DNA of 64,000 nt from Blastococcus fimeti. Lineage in GTDB: Bacteria > Actinomycetota > Actinomycetes > Mycobacteriales > Geodermatophilaceae. The notes below the pieces were generated by a model. It ran no database searches. It was not told the DNA's origin and saw nothing but the letters and a program-made list of their open reading frames with translations. Shown one piece after another: positions 16,960 to 25,900 of the stretch; position 1 is the first letter of the stretch; each line of letters opens with the position of its first letter. The stretch lies in the NCBI GenBank assembly GCA_900102115.1, contig FNAW01000005.1, forward strand, positions 124,001 to 188,000, in the 5' to 3' direction. The translations under genes and the position numbers were made by a program.

Positions 16960-17592
16960 TCAGCTCACGGGGTGTGCGAGTCCTGCGCCGGCCCAGCGCA
17001 GGCAGTCGCGGACGAGCTCCAGGAAGTGCTCGAAGGAGTCGTCGGGGTCCCAGGCCTCGATCGCCGTGGAGAAGGCGGCCAGGGCGGTGTTGTAGACGAG
17101 CGTGGTGTGGAGGGGGTCGCCGTCCGTGTGGCGGCGGCTGATCCACTCCTTGAGGTCCGGCCCGAATGCGTCGCAGGTGTTCCGCGACGACGTGCACAGT
17201 TCCGGTGACTGCTCGAACAGCCGCTTCTGCAGGGGCAGCCGCTCGGCGAGCAGTCGTGCCAGACCGAGCGAGACGTCGGTCAGCGCCTCCCACAGCGGCA
17301 GGTCCGACCTCGGGTCCGCCAGGAGGTCGCGCCACCGCTGGACCTCCAGGGGATCGAGGTCGAAGACGACCGCTTCCTTGCTGGGGAAGTAGCTGAAGAA
17401 CGTGGTGCGGGAGACGCCGGACGCGCCGGCGATGTCCTCGACGCTGACGGCGTCGAAGCCGCGCTCGCTGATCAGTGCCAGCGCGGTGGAGCGGATGGTG
17501 CGCCAGGCCTCGAGCTTCTTGCGCTCTCGGAGCCCCATGACGGCGGACAGGGGGCAGCGCTCGGAGAGCGACGACGTCCCTGCCCTGGTCAT
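16960..17592 (-). CDS. TetR-family repressor of the adjacent exporter
   Basis: 210 residues. The N-terminal helix-turn-helix spans about residues 25-68 (ERKKLEAWRTIRSTALALIS, VSVEDIAGASGVSRTTFFSYFPSKE), the classic TetR layout. The C-terminal ligand-binding domain is helical and carries two cysteines (ELCTSSRNTC) that might sense a ligand or oxidation. ATG 17592 lies six bases after a TAGGGT -10 hexamer; an internal ATG at 17538 is a possible alternative. A 41-bp palindrome covers its -35/-10 spacer. It heads the unit tetR-MFS exporter. Autorepression with induction by the exported compound is inferred. Confidence 0.9.
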   Translation of the reverse strand: MTRAGTSSLSERCPLSAVMGLRERKKLEAWRTIRSTALALISERGFDAVSVEDIAGASGVSRTTFFSYFPSKEAVVFDLDPLEVQRWRDLLADPRSDLPLWEALTDVSLGLARLLAERLPLQKRLFEQSPELCTSSRNTCDAFGPDLKEWISRRHTDGDPLHTTLVYNTALAAFSTAIEAWDPDDSFEHFLELVRDCLRWAGAGLAHPVS

Positions 17593-17598
17593 GGAGTC

Positions 17599-17649
17599 AC
17601 CCTAGCCAGAAACCTGGACTGGGTACAAGTTCTTACTCAGACCAGTTTC
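17599..17649 (-). promoter_or_regulatory. tetR promoter with overlapping 41-bp palindromic operator
   Basis: On the minus strand TTGTAC (17623-17628) is the -35 and TAGGGT (17599-17604) the -10, 18 bases apart. The imperfect palindrome 17609-17649 begins GAAACcTGG and ends CCAGTTTC, with matching CTGgGTA / TACtCAG blocks nearer the centre. It overlaps the -35 element, as expected for a TetR operator. Confidence 0.7.
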
Positions 17650-17689
17650 CGTGTCACCCGAACGGCTGCGTCCAGCACCGCCCGAACCC

Positions 17690-17695
17690 TAGGGT
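17690..17695 (+). promoter_or_regulatory. -10 hexamer TAGGGT, leaderless promoter
   Basis: TAGGGT ends six bases before the GTG at 17702. Confidence 0.5.
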
Positions 17696-17701
17696 CGGGG
17701 C

Positions 17702-18598
17702 GTGATCGCAGCTCCCCTCGACGACGCCGACGTCCCCCGCTTCTGGCGGGAGCTGGGCCTGCCCGGACTGGTCGACGTGCACGTGCACTTCCTGCCCGAG
17801 CGGGTCCAGGCGAAGGTGTGGGAGTACTTCGCTGCGGCGAGGGACAACTACGGCACCGCGTCCTGGCCCATCACCTACCGGATGCCGGTGGAGGAGCGGC
17901 TCGCCGTCCTCGACCGGCTCGGCGTGCGGGCCTTCTCGACACTGCCCTATCCGCACAAGCCGGGCATGGCCGCGTGGCTCAACGACTGGTCGCACGCGTT
18001 CGCGGACGGCCGCCCGCAGGTGCTGCAGTCGGCGACGTTCTACCCCGAGCCGGAGGCGCCGGCGTACGTCGGGGCGGCGCTGGACCGGGGCGCCCGGGTG
18101 TTCAAGGTGCACGTGCAGGTCGGCGCCTTCGACCCGCGGGACCGGCTGCTCGACGAGGTCTGGGCGCGGCTGGAGGAGACCGGCACCCCGGTGGTCATCC
18201 ACTGCGGATCGGGGCCGCTGCGCGGCGAGCACACCGGGCCCGAGCCGATGGCGGGGCTGCTGGAGCGGTTCCCGCGGCTGCAGCTGGTCATCGCCCACCT
18301 GGGCATGCCGGAGTACGGCGAGTTCCTCGCCCTGGCCGAGCGGTACGAGCGGGTGCACCTGGACACCACCATGTTCGCCACGGACTTCACCGAGCGCGGC
18401 AGCAATGCCTTCGACCGGGCCCTGCTGCCGAGACTGTCCGACCTGCGCGGCAAGGTGCTGCTCGGCAGCGATTTCCCCTCGATCCCGTACGCGTACGCCC
18501 ACCAGCTGGCGGCCTTGCACCGGCTGGAGCTGGGGGAGGAGTGGCTGCGCGCCGTCCTCTGGGAGAACGGCGCCCGGCTGTTCGGACTGGAGGCCTGA
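17702..18598 (+). CDS. metal-dependent amidohydrolase (amidohydrolase_2 family)
   Basis: 298 residues. The metal-binding HxH lies in the first strand (VDVHVHF). Further expected elements are FKVHVQVG, VVIHCGSGPL (metal His), LVIAHLGMPEYGEF (His) and the late LLGSDFPSIPY with the catalytic Asp. This is the ACMS decarboxylase/amidohydrolase-2 type TIM barrel, which performs decarboxylations or hydrolyses of small cyclic carboxylates; the substrate cannot be told. The stop codon overlaps the ATG of the VOC gene (TGATG), which suggests coupling. It is divergent from tetR, but the TetR operator lies upstream of its own -10. Confidence 0.87.
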   Translation: MIAAPLDDADVPRFWRELGLPGLVDVHVHFLPERVQAKVWEYFAAARDNYGTASWPITYRMPVEERLAVLDRLGVRAFSTLPYPHKPGMAAWLNDWSHAFADGRPQVLQSATFYPEPEAPAYVGAALDRGARVFKVHVQVGAFDPRDRLLDEVWARLEETGTPVVIHCGSGPLRGEHTGPEPMAGLLERFPRLQLVIAHLGMPEYGEFLALAERYERVHLDTTMFATDFTERGSNAFDRALLPRLSDLRGKVLLGSDFPSIPYAYAHQLAALHRLELGEEWLRAVLWENGARLFGLEA

Positions 18599-18975
18599 TG
18601 CCGAGCTTCACCTTCACCGCGAGCGTCCTCGGGACGCCGGACCCGCGCGGGCTCGCCCGCTTCTACCGGCACGTCCTGGGCTGGCCGATCCGCGACGACA
18701 CCGACGAGTGGGCGACCCTCCGGCCGGCGGACGGCAGCACCGGGCTGTCCTTCCAGCTGGAGCGCGACCACGTCCCGCCCGTCTGGCCGCCCGAGCCGGG
18801 CACCCAGCAGATGCAGCAGCACCTGGACTTCCTCGTCGACGACCTCGACGCCGCCTGCGCGATCGCGGAGGAGGCCGGCGCCGAACCGGTGGGCGGGCAC
18901 GAGGACGACGACGAGATCGTGCGGGTGTTCCGCGACCAGGCCGGGCACCCCTTCTGCCTGTTCGTGCGGCGCTGA
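18598..18975 (+). CDS. VOC-superfamily protein (glyoxalase/bleomycin-resistance fold)
   Basis: 125 residues with two beta-alpha-beta-beta-beta repeats: ASVLGTPDPRGLARFYRHVLGWPI, then MQQHLDFLVDDLDAACAIAEEAGAEPV, and the terminal FRDQAGHPFCLFV. This is the common small actinobacterial VOC type. The metal ligands are only partly evident (His in QQHLDF and HPFC), so catalysis, binding or resistance are all possible. The ATG overlaps the upstream amidohydrolase stop, indicating shared expression. Confidence 0.88.
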   Translation: MPSFTFTASVLGTPDPRGLARFYRHVLGWPIRDDTDEWATLRPADGSTGLSFQLERDHVPPVWPPEPGTQQMQQHLDFLVDDLDAACAIAEEAGAEPVGGHEDDDEIVRVFRDQAGHPFCLFVRR

Positions 18976-19001
18976 GCGGGGCTTCCCAGGGGGCCGATGA
19001 C

Positions 19002-19007
19002 TAGGGT
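19002..19007 (+). promoter_or_regulatory. -10 hexamer TAGGGT, leaderless promoter
   Basis: TAGGGT ends six bases before the ATG at 19014. Confidence 0.55.
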
Positions 19008-19013
19008 GCGGCC

Positions 19014-19892
19014 ATGGTCAGCGCCGATCCCTCCACTGCCACCCTCGACCCCCGGCAGATCGCGCGGGCACACCGCGCCGTCGAGCTCCTGCACTCGCAC
19101 GTGTACTTCGCGCCGGAGACCGAGCAGCACCTGACCGGAGCCGGGCTGCGCCCGGGCCGGATGTGCTACTTCGCCGGCCGGTCGGCCGCGATGGGCGCGG
19201 TGGGTGCCGGCACGGTGACGGCGACGTTCTACAACTTCTCGCCGGCGCTGGTCGCCCGCACCATCCCGGCCGCCTGGACGCTGGCCACCCCCGAGCAGGT
19301 GCTGGCCGCCCGGCTCGACGCCGCCCGCGCCTCGCTCACCCGGCTGCTCGGCGACGCGGCGTCCTCCGACGAGGTCGTCGAACTGGGCGAGCTGCTGCGC
19401 GAGGCCACCACGGTGCTGACGCCGGAGGGCCGTGCGCTCTACGCCGGGCACGCCGACCTGCCCTGGCCCGAGGAGCCGATCCTCGTCCTGTGGCACGCGG
19501 CCACGCTGCTGCGCGAGCACCGCGGCGACGGGCACGTCGCCGCCCTGCTGCACTCCGGCCTGTCCGGGATCGAGGCGCTGGTGACCCACACCGCCATGGG
19601 CCGCGGGTTCACCCCGGAGGCCGCCAAGGCCACCCGTGGCTGGTCCGAGGAGGAGTGGGCCGCCGCCGCGCAGGCGCTGGCCGACCGCGGCCTGGTGGAC
19701 GACGCCGGCCTGACCGAGGAGGGCGTGGAGCTTCGCGCCCGCCTCGAGGTGCACACCGACGCGCTGTCGGCCGACCCCTGGCTGCACCTCGGGCCGGAGC
19801 GGACCGCCCGCGTGGTGGAGATCGCCAAGGAGTTCTCGCGGACGCTGGTCGCCAACGGTGCCCTGAGCGCATCAGGCCTGGCCAGGGGCTGA
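19014..19892 (+). CDS. SCO6745-like helical protein
   Basis: 292 residues. The opening (RQIARAHRAVELLHSHVYFAPE, AGLRPGRMCYFAGRSAAMGAV, FYNFSPALVARTIPAAW) and the middle (LVLWHAATLLREHRGDGHVAAL) match the pattern of the actinobacterial SCO6745 family. A C-terminal winged-helix-like part contains GWSEEEWAAAAQALADRGLVD and LTEEGVELRARLE, resembling MarR-type recognition regions. The biochemical role is not established. It has its own leaderless start and stands alone before the DASS transporter. Confidence 0.75.
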   Translation: MVSADPSTATLDPRQIARAHRAVELLHSHVYFAPETEQHLTGAGLRPGRMCYFAGRSAAMGAVGAGTVTATFYNFSPALVARTIPAAWTLATPEQVLAARLDAARASLTRLLGDAASSDEVVELGELLREATTVLTPEGRALYAGHADLPWPEEPILVLWHAATLLREHRGDGHVAALLHSGLSGIEALVTHTAMGRGFTPEAAKATRGWSEEEWAAAAQALADRGLVDDAGLTEEGVELRARLEVHTDALSADPWLHLGPERTARVVEIAKEFSRTLVANGALSASGLARG

Positions 19893-19961
19893 TTTCCGTC
19901 GGGTCGCCACCCGGCTCCGTGCTGCCTAGGGTCTGATCATTTCCCCGACCAGGGAGGCGCA

Positions 19962-21575
19962 ATGACCGCAACGGAGCGGACGCCAGGCCAGCGCACCGAC
20001 GTCGACGCCGCCTTCCGGGGCAGCGCGACCTACCGGAGCCTGGGGGAGCAGACCCTCAGTCCCGCCGAGGAGCGCTTCGAGAAGGGCCGGCGCACGGTCG
20101 GGCTGTTCCTGGCCCCGCTGGTGACGATCGTCTTCGCGCTGATCCCGTTCGACCTGCCGCGTGACCAGCACCTGCTGGCCGCGATCCTGCTGGGCGTCAT
20201 CGTCCTGTGGATCACCGAGCCGGTGCCGATCCCGGTCGGGGGGCTCATCGGCATCGGCGCGATCGTGACGCTGGGCGTCGTCCCTGCCGACGACGCGCTG
20301 GCGCCGTTCGGCTCGACGACGGTCTTCACCTTCATCGGCGCCTTCATCCTGGCGATGGCGATGCTCAAGCACGGCCTGGCCCGCCGGTTCGCGATGTTCG
20401 TCCTGTCGCTGAAGTGGGTCGGCACCTCGACGTACCGGGTGGTCATCGCCTTCGGCGCCATCACCGCGCTGCTGTCGGCGTTCGTCTCGAACACCGCCAC
20501 CGTCGCCATGCTGCTGCCGACGGCGCTGGGGATCATCGCGGTCATCGCCAAGCTCCTGCAGGACAAGGAGCTGGTGAAGCCCGACTTCGACCCGCTCCGC
20601 CTCCGGGTGGGCGTCGCCGTCATGCTGATGCTGGCCTACGGGGCCAGCGTGGGCGGTCTGATCACCCCGGTGGGCACCCCGCCGAACCTGATCGGCCGCG
20701 GGCTGATCGAGGAGGCGACCGGCGAGCGGATCGGCTTCCTCGACTGGATGCTGATGGCCCTGCCCATCTGCGTCCTGATGTTCGTCGCGCTCGCCGCCGT
20801 CCTCCTGCTGCTCAACAAGCCGGAGATCCGGCGCATCGAGGGCGTGAGCGAGTACGTGCAGGCCGAGCGCGCCCAGCTCGGGAAGCTCTCCCGGGCGGAG
20901 AAGAACACGCTCATCGCGTTCACGGTCACCGTGGCCTGCTGGATCTTCCCCGGCGTCATCGCGCTCACCGCCGGCACCGAGTCCGACCTGTATACGACCA
21001 TCAGCGACCGGATGGACGAGGGGATCATCGCCGTCCTCGGCGCCTCCCTGCTGTTCCTGCTGCCGACGGACTGGAAAGCGCGGGAGTTCACGCTCAACTG
21101 GAGCGACGCCGCCAAGATCGACTGGGGCACGATCCTGCTCTTCGGCACCGGCATCATCTTCGGCTCGCTGCTGGCCAGCACCGGCCTGGCCGAGACCATC
21201 GGTCAGGCGTCGGCCGACAAGCTGGGCCTCACCAGCACCTTCGCCATCACGATCTTCGCCGTGGTGCTCGCGATCATCATCAGCGAGACGACCAGCAACA
21301 CCGCCTCGGCCGCTGTCGTCGTGCCGATCATCATCCCGGTCGCGATGGCCGCGGGGATCAACCCGTTCGTGCCGGCGCTGGCGGCGACGTTCGCCGCGTC
21401 GTTCGGGTTCATGCTGCCGGTGTCGACGCCGCAGAACGCCATCGCGTACGGCTCGGGCGTCGTGCCGATCACCAAGATGATCCGCAGCGGCTTCTCCTTC
21501 GACATCCTCGGCGCGATCCTGATCGTGATCCTGCTGCCGGTGATGGTCGACCTCGTGCTCGGCAGCGTGGGGTAG
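19962..21575 (+). CDS. SLC13/DASS-family divalent anion:sodium symporter
   Basis: 537 residues with about 11-12 hydrophobic segments. The two SNT signatures of this family are present: LSAFVSNTATVAMLLPTA in the first half and SETTSNTASAAVVVPI in the second, each followed by a PxN/PQN turn (TPVGTPPNL and VSTPQNA). Known members import di- or tricarboxylates or sulfate with sodium. A cytoplasmic N-terminus of about 45 residues precedes the first helix. AGGGAGG lies just upstream of the ATG, so this gene has an ordinary leader. Substrate cannot be decided between C4-dicarboxylates and sulfate. Confidence 0.9.
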   Translation: MTATERTPGQRTDVDAAFRGSATYRSLGEQTLSPAEERFEKGRRTVGLFLAPLVTIVFALIPFDLPRDQHLLAAILLGVIVLWITEPVPIPVGGLIGIGAIVTLGVVPADDALAPFGSTTVFTFIGAFILAMAMLKHGLARRFAMFVLSLKWVGTSTYRVVIAFGAITALLSAFVSNTATVAMLLPTALGIIAVIAKLLQDKELVKPDFDPLRLRVGVAVMLMLAYGASVGGLITPVGTPPNLIGRGLIEEATGERIGFLDWMLMALPICVLMFVALAAVLLLLNKPEIRRIEGVSEYVQAERAQLGKLSRAEKNTLIAFTVTVACWIFPGVIALTAGTESDLYTTISDRMDEGIIAVLGASLLFLLPTDWKAREFTLNWSDAAKIDWGTILLFGTGIIFGSLLASTGLAETIGQASADKLGLTSTFAITIFAVVLAIIISETTSNTASAAVVVPIIIPVAMAAGINPFVPALAATFAASFGFMLPVSTPQNAIAYGSGVVPITKMIRSGFSFDILGAILIVILLPVMVDLVLGSVG

Positions 21576-21679
21576 GCCTCATCACGAGGGGGCACCAGCG
21601 GTGGGGGACGCCGTCGGTGCGTGGGATCATCGGTGCGACGGCCCCGGACGGACGCGGGCCCGGACCGGAGGGAGCGCGC

Positions 21680-21730
21680 ATGCCCGGCGAGCCTCCCAGT
21701 ACCGGCACCGGGGTCCTCCCCGCCCGCTGA
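21680..21730 (+). CDS. candidate 16-residue proline-rich leader peptide upstream of corA
   Basis: The frame reads MPGEPPSTGTGVLPAR and then a stop. A good ribosome-binding site (GGAGGGAG) precedes its ATG at the right distance. It lies 77 bases before corA and is followed by two inverted repeats. Enterobacterial magnesium-transport genes mgtA and corA have short leader ORFs (mgtL, corL) that couple Mg2+ to transcription; the resemblance in position and proline content is the basis of this call. Translation is not shown and chance is possible. Confidence 0.35.
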   Translation: MPGEPPSTGTGVLPAR

Positions 21731-21758
21731 ACCGCCCGGAGCGGACCGCAGGCGCACG

Positions 21759-21779
21759 CGAGGACCCGCGCAGTCCTCG
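21759..21779 (+). promoter_or_regulatory. hairpin in the corA leader
   Basis: CGAGGAC pairs with GTCCTCG around a seven-base loop. A CTCCCGGGAG palindrome follows a few bases later, next to the corA ribosome-binding region. Possible attenuator parts. Confidence 0.35.
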
Positions 21780-21807
21780 TCGTCGTCCCCGCTCCCGGGA
21801 GTCCGTC

Positions 21808-22944
21808 ATGACCGAACGCCGTCGCGCGCCGCTGAGCGCGCTGACCACCCTGACCCGCCGTCCGCGGCCCGAGGTGCGGCTCGTCCCGCCCGCGCCGACC
21901 GGCGCCGAGTCCGACGCCGGGCGGTCCCGGGTCGTCGACAACGCCGTCTACTCCGCCGGCCGCCGGGTGGCGACGCCGGACTCCGCCGCCGACAGCCGCG
22001 CCGAGCTCGACCTGGGCGAGGAGCGCCTGGCCTGGCTCGGCCTCTACCGGCCGGAGCCGCAGGAGCTCGGCGAGCTTGCGGAGCTGTTCGACCTGCCCGA
22101 GCTCGCGGTCGAGGACGCCATCAAGGCCCACCAGCGGCCGAAGTTCGAGCGGTACGGGGACACGCTGTTCGTCGTCCTCAAGGCCGCGCGGTACGAGGAC
22201 GCGGCCGAGGAGGTCGAGTTCGGCGAGCTGCACCTGTTCCTGGGGGCGGACTTCGCCGTCACCGTCCGGCACAGCGAGTCGCCCGACCTCTCCCGGGTGC
22301 GCCGGCGGCTGGAGAGCGAGCCGGCGCTGCTGGCCAAGGGCAGCGAAGCGGTGCTCTACGCGACGCTGGACGCCGTCGTCGACGGGTACCGCCCGGTGGT
22401 CGACGGCCTGGCCACCGACATCGACGAGATCGAGACCGAGGTCTTCCGCGGTGACCCGGGCGTCTCCCGGCGCATCTACGAGCTGTCGCAGGAGGTGCTG
22501 GAGTTCCAGCGCGCCGCGCAGCCGCTGACCGGCATCCTGGCCGCGATCACCGCCGGCTTCGACAAGTACGGGGTCGACGAGGAGCTGCGCAGCTACCTGC
22601 GCGACGTCGCCGACCACGTGGTGCAGGTGATCGAGCGGGTCGAGGGCTTCCGCCAGCAGCTGCGCGACATCCTCACCGTCAACGCGACGCTGGTCGCACA
22701 GCGGCAGAACGAGGAGATCCGGGAGCTGACCGAGGCCTCGATCGCGCAGGGCGAGGAGGTCAAGAAGATCTCCGCCTGGGCGGCCATCCTCTTCGCGCCC
22801 ACGCTCGTCGGCACCGTCTACGGGATGAACTTCGACGACATGCCCGAGCTGCACTGGTCGTTCGGCTACCCGTTCGCGCTGCTGGCGATGCTCGGCGTCA
22901 GCCTGGCGCTGTACGCCGTCTTCAAGCGGCGCGGCTGGATCTGA
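21808..22944 (+). CDS. corA: CorA-family magnesium/cobalt channel
   Basis: 378 residues. A large N-terminal cytoplasmic domain with long helices (about residues 70-300) leads to two C-terminal transmembrane helices. The selectivity signature YGMNF stands at the end of the first, just before the acidic loop DDMPELHW, followed by FGYPFALLAMLGVSLALYAVFKRRGW. This pentameric channel takes up Mg2+ (or Co2+). The N-terminus is about 60 residues longer than in minimal CorA. ATG 21808 is used because the open frame upstream lacks coding character; GGGAG is a weak ribosome site. The 232-base gap before it holds the candidate leader described separately. Confidence 0.93.
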   Translation: MTERRRAPLSALTTLTRRPRPEVRLVPPAPTGAESDAGRSRVVDNAVYSAGRRVATPDSAADSRAELDLGEERLAWLGLYRPEPQELGELAELFDLPELAVEDAIKAHQRPKFERYGDTLFVVLKAARYEDAAEEVEFGELHLFLGADFAVTVRHSESPDLSRVRRRLESEPALLAKGSEAVLYATLDAVVDGYRPVVDGLATDIDEIETEVFRGDPGVSRRIYELSQEVLEFQRAAQPLTGILAAITAGFDKYGVDEELRSYLRDVADHVVQVIERVEGFRQQLRDILTVNATLVAQRQNEEIRELTEASIAQGEEVKKISAWAAILFAPTLVGTVYGMNFDDMPELHWSFGYPFALLAMLGVSLALYAVFKRRGWI

Positions 22945-22999
22945 TCCCACCCGGTCCGCGCTGACCGGTCCTGTCGGACCCGTCCGGTAGACAGGCCGT

Positions 23000-25900
23000 G
23001 TGCTGCACGTCCACCGAGCCGAACGGACCGCGCGCCTGGCCGACGGCCTGGCGCGCGTGCTCGCGACCCCGCTGGCCGACCCGTTCGCCTCCGAGGTCGT
23101 CGCCGTCCCGGCCAAGGGTGTGGAGCGCTGGCTGGCGCAGCGGCTGTCGACGGCGCTGGGCGCCACGGTGGCCGGCGACGGCATCTGCTCGGGCGTCGTC
23201 TTCCCGTCCGCGGGCCGGCTCGTCGACGAGGCCCTGGCCGCCGCGCGGGGCACCGATCTGCGGGACGACCCGTGGGCGAACCCGGTCTGGCCGCTGCTCG
23301 AGGTGATCGACGGCTGCTCGGGCGAGCCGTGGTGCGCGGTGCTCGGCCGGCACCTCGGCGCCGGCGCCGACGACCACCGCCGCGGCCGGCGCTGGGCGGC
23401 CGCCGCCCGGCTGGCCGGGCTGTTCCGCTCCTACGGCGCGCACCGCCCGCAGATGCTGCGCGACTGGGCCGAGGGGAGGGACACCGACGGGCACGACCCC
23501 CTGCCGGCGGACCTCGCCTGGCAGGCCGAGCTGTGGCGGCGGCTGCGCGACCGGCTCGGCCCCAGCCCCGCCGAGCGGCTCGAGGCCGACTGCGCGGCGC
23601 TGCGCGCCGATCCGTCGCTGTCGGCGCTGCCCGAGCGGGTCAGCGTGTTCGGTCCCACCCGGCTGCACGCCGACGCGCTGGCCGTCCTCGACGCGCTCGC
23701 CGCGCACCGCGAGGTCCACCTGTGGCTGCCGCACCCGAGCCCGGTGCTGTGGGAGCGGCTGACCGGCGGCACCGCGGGCCGCCGTCGCGACGACGCCACC
23801 GCCACGCTGCCCCGGCACCCGCTGCTGCGCAGCCTCGCGCGCGACGTCCGCGAGCTGCAGCTCCGGCTGCCCGACCACGTGGACGAGCACCACGGCGACG
23901 ACGCCCGGCCCGCGACGCTGCTGGGGCGGTTGCAGGCCGACCTGCGCGACGACGCACCGCCCGGCACGGCCGGGTTCGACGACAGCGTGCAGGTGCACGC
24001 CTGCCACGGGCCGGCCCGCCAGGTCGAGGTGCTGCGCGAGCTGCTGCTGCGGCTGTTCGAGGACGACCCGACCCTCGAGCCCCGCGACGTGCTGGTCATG
24101 TGCCCCGACGTCGAGACGTTCGCCCCGCTGATCTCGGCGGCCTTCGGGCTGGGGCCGGGCCTGCCGCACCCCGGGGGCGCGCTGCGCGTGCGGCTCGCCG
24201 ACCGGAGCCTGCGGCGGACCAACCCCCTGCTCGACACCGTCGCCGCGCTGCTCGACCTGGCGCAGAGCCGGGTCACCGCCAGCCAGGTGCTCGACCTCGC
24301 CGCCACCCCCGGCGTGCGGCGCCGCTTCGGGTTCACCGACGAGGAGCTGGAGCGGGTGCGCGACTGGGTGGCGCGCTCGGGCGTGCGGTGGGGCATCGAC
24401 GCGACGACCCGCGAGCCCTACAAGCTCGGCAACATCCCACAGAACACCTGGCAGGCGGGGCTGGACCGGGTGCTGGTCGGCGTCACCACGTCCGAGGACG
24501 AGCCGGTCTGGCTCGACCGCGCGCTCCCGCTGGACGACGTCGACAGCAGCGACATCGACCTCGCCGGGCGGCTCGCCGAGCTGCTCGACCGGCTCGACGA
24601 CGTCCTGACCCGGCTCTCCGGCGAGCACCCCGTCGGGCACTGGATCGAGACGCTGGCCGGCGCCCTGGAGCTGCTCACCGAGACCGAGCCGGACGACGCC
24701 TGGCAGCTGGCCCAGGCCCGCCGCGAGCTGGCCGAGGCGGCCGACGGCGGCGTCTCGCCGGTCCGGCTGCCCGACGTCCGCGCGATGCTCGCCGACCGGC
24801 TCCGCGGGCGGCCCACCCGGGCGAACTTCCGCACCGGCAACCTGACCGTCTGCACGCTGGTCCCGATGCGGTCGGTGCCGCACCGCGTCGTCGTCCTGCT
24901 CGGCCTCGACGACGGCCTCTTCCCGCGCACCCTGGGCATGGACGGCGACGACGTGCTGGCCCGCGACCCCCGCGTCGGCGAGCGGGACGTGCGCAGCGAG
25001 GACCGACAGCAGCTCCTCGACGCGGTCATGGCCGCCGGAGAGCGGCTGGTGGTGCTCTACACGGGGGCCGACCCGGTCAGCGGCGCGCCCCGGCCGCCCG
25101 CCGTGCCGCTGGGAGAGCTGCTCGACGTCCTCGAGGCGATGGCTCCGGGTGCCCGCCCCGAACTGGTCACCCGGCATCCGCTGCAGCCCTACGACGCGCG
25201 CTCGTTCACCGGTGCGCCGCCGCCGAGCTTCGATCCGGTCGGCCTGGCCGGGGCGCGCCGCTCGGTGCAGCCCCGCAGCGCGCCGGCCGAGCGTCGTCCG
25301 CTCGGCCCGCGCACCGGGCCGGTGGCCCTGGCGGACCTCGTGGCGTTCGTCGAGCACCCGGTGCGGGCCTTCCTCCGGCAGCGGCTGGGCATCACGCTGC
25401 CCGGTGAGGACGACGAGGTTGCCGACGCCGTGGCCGTCACGCTCGACCCGCTGCAGGAGTGGGCGGTCGGCGAGCGGCTGCTCGCCGCGGGCCTGCGCGG
25501 CACCAGCCAGGAGGACAGCCACCGGGCCGAGTGGCTGCGCGGGACGCTGCCGCCGCGAGCGCTGGGCGCCCAGGTGCTCCGCCGGGTCGGCACGCGGGTG
25601 GACGCCCTCGCCGCGGTCGGCCGGCCGCTCGTCGCCCCGCCGGCCCGCACGGTCGACGTCCGTCTCGACCTGGGCGGGCGCGAGCTGCACGGCACCGTCA
25701 ACGGCGTGCGGGACGGCGCCGTGGTCGCCGTCACCTACTCCAGCCTCGCGCCGAAGCACCGGGCGCGCGCCTGGGTGCTGGCGCTGGCGCTGGCGGCCAC
25801 CGAGGGGGAGGGACGCGCGATCACGGTCGGCCGGATGCGCGACCGCGCGCGCACCTCGACGATCACCGCGCCCGCCGACCCGGCCGCGGTGCTGGCCGAC

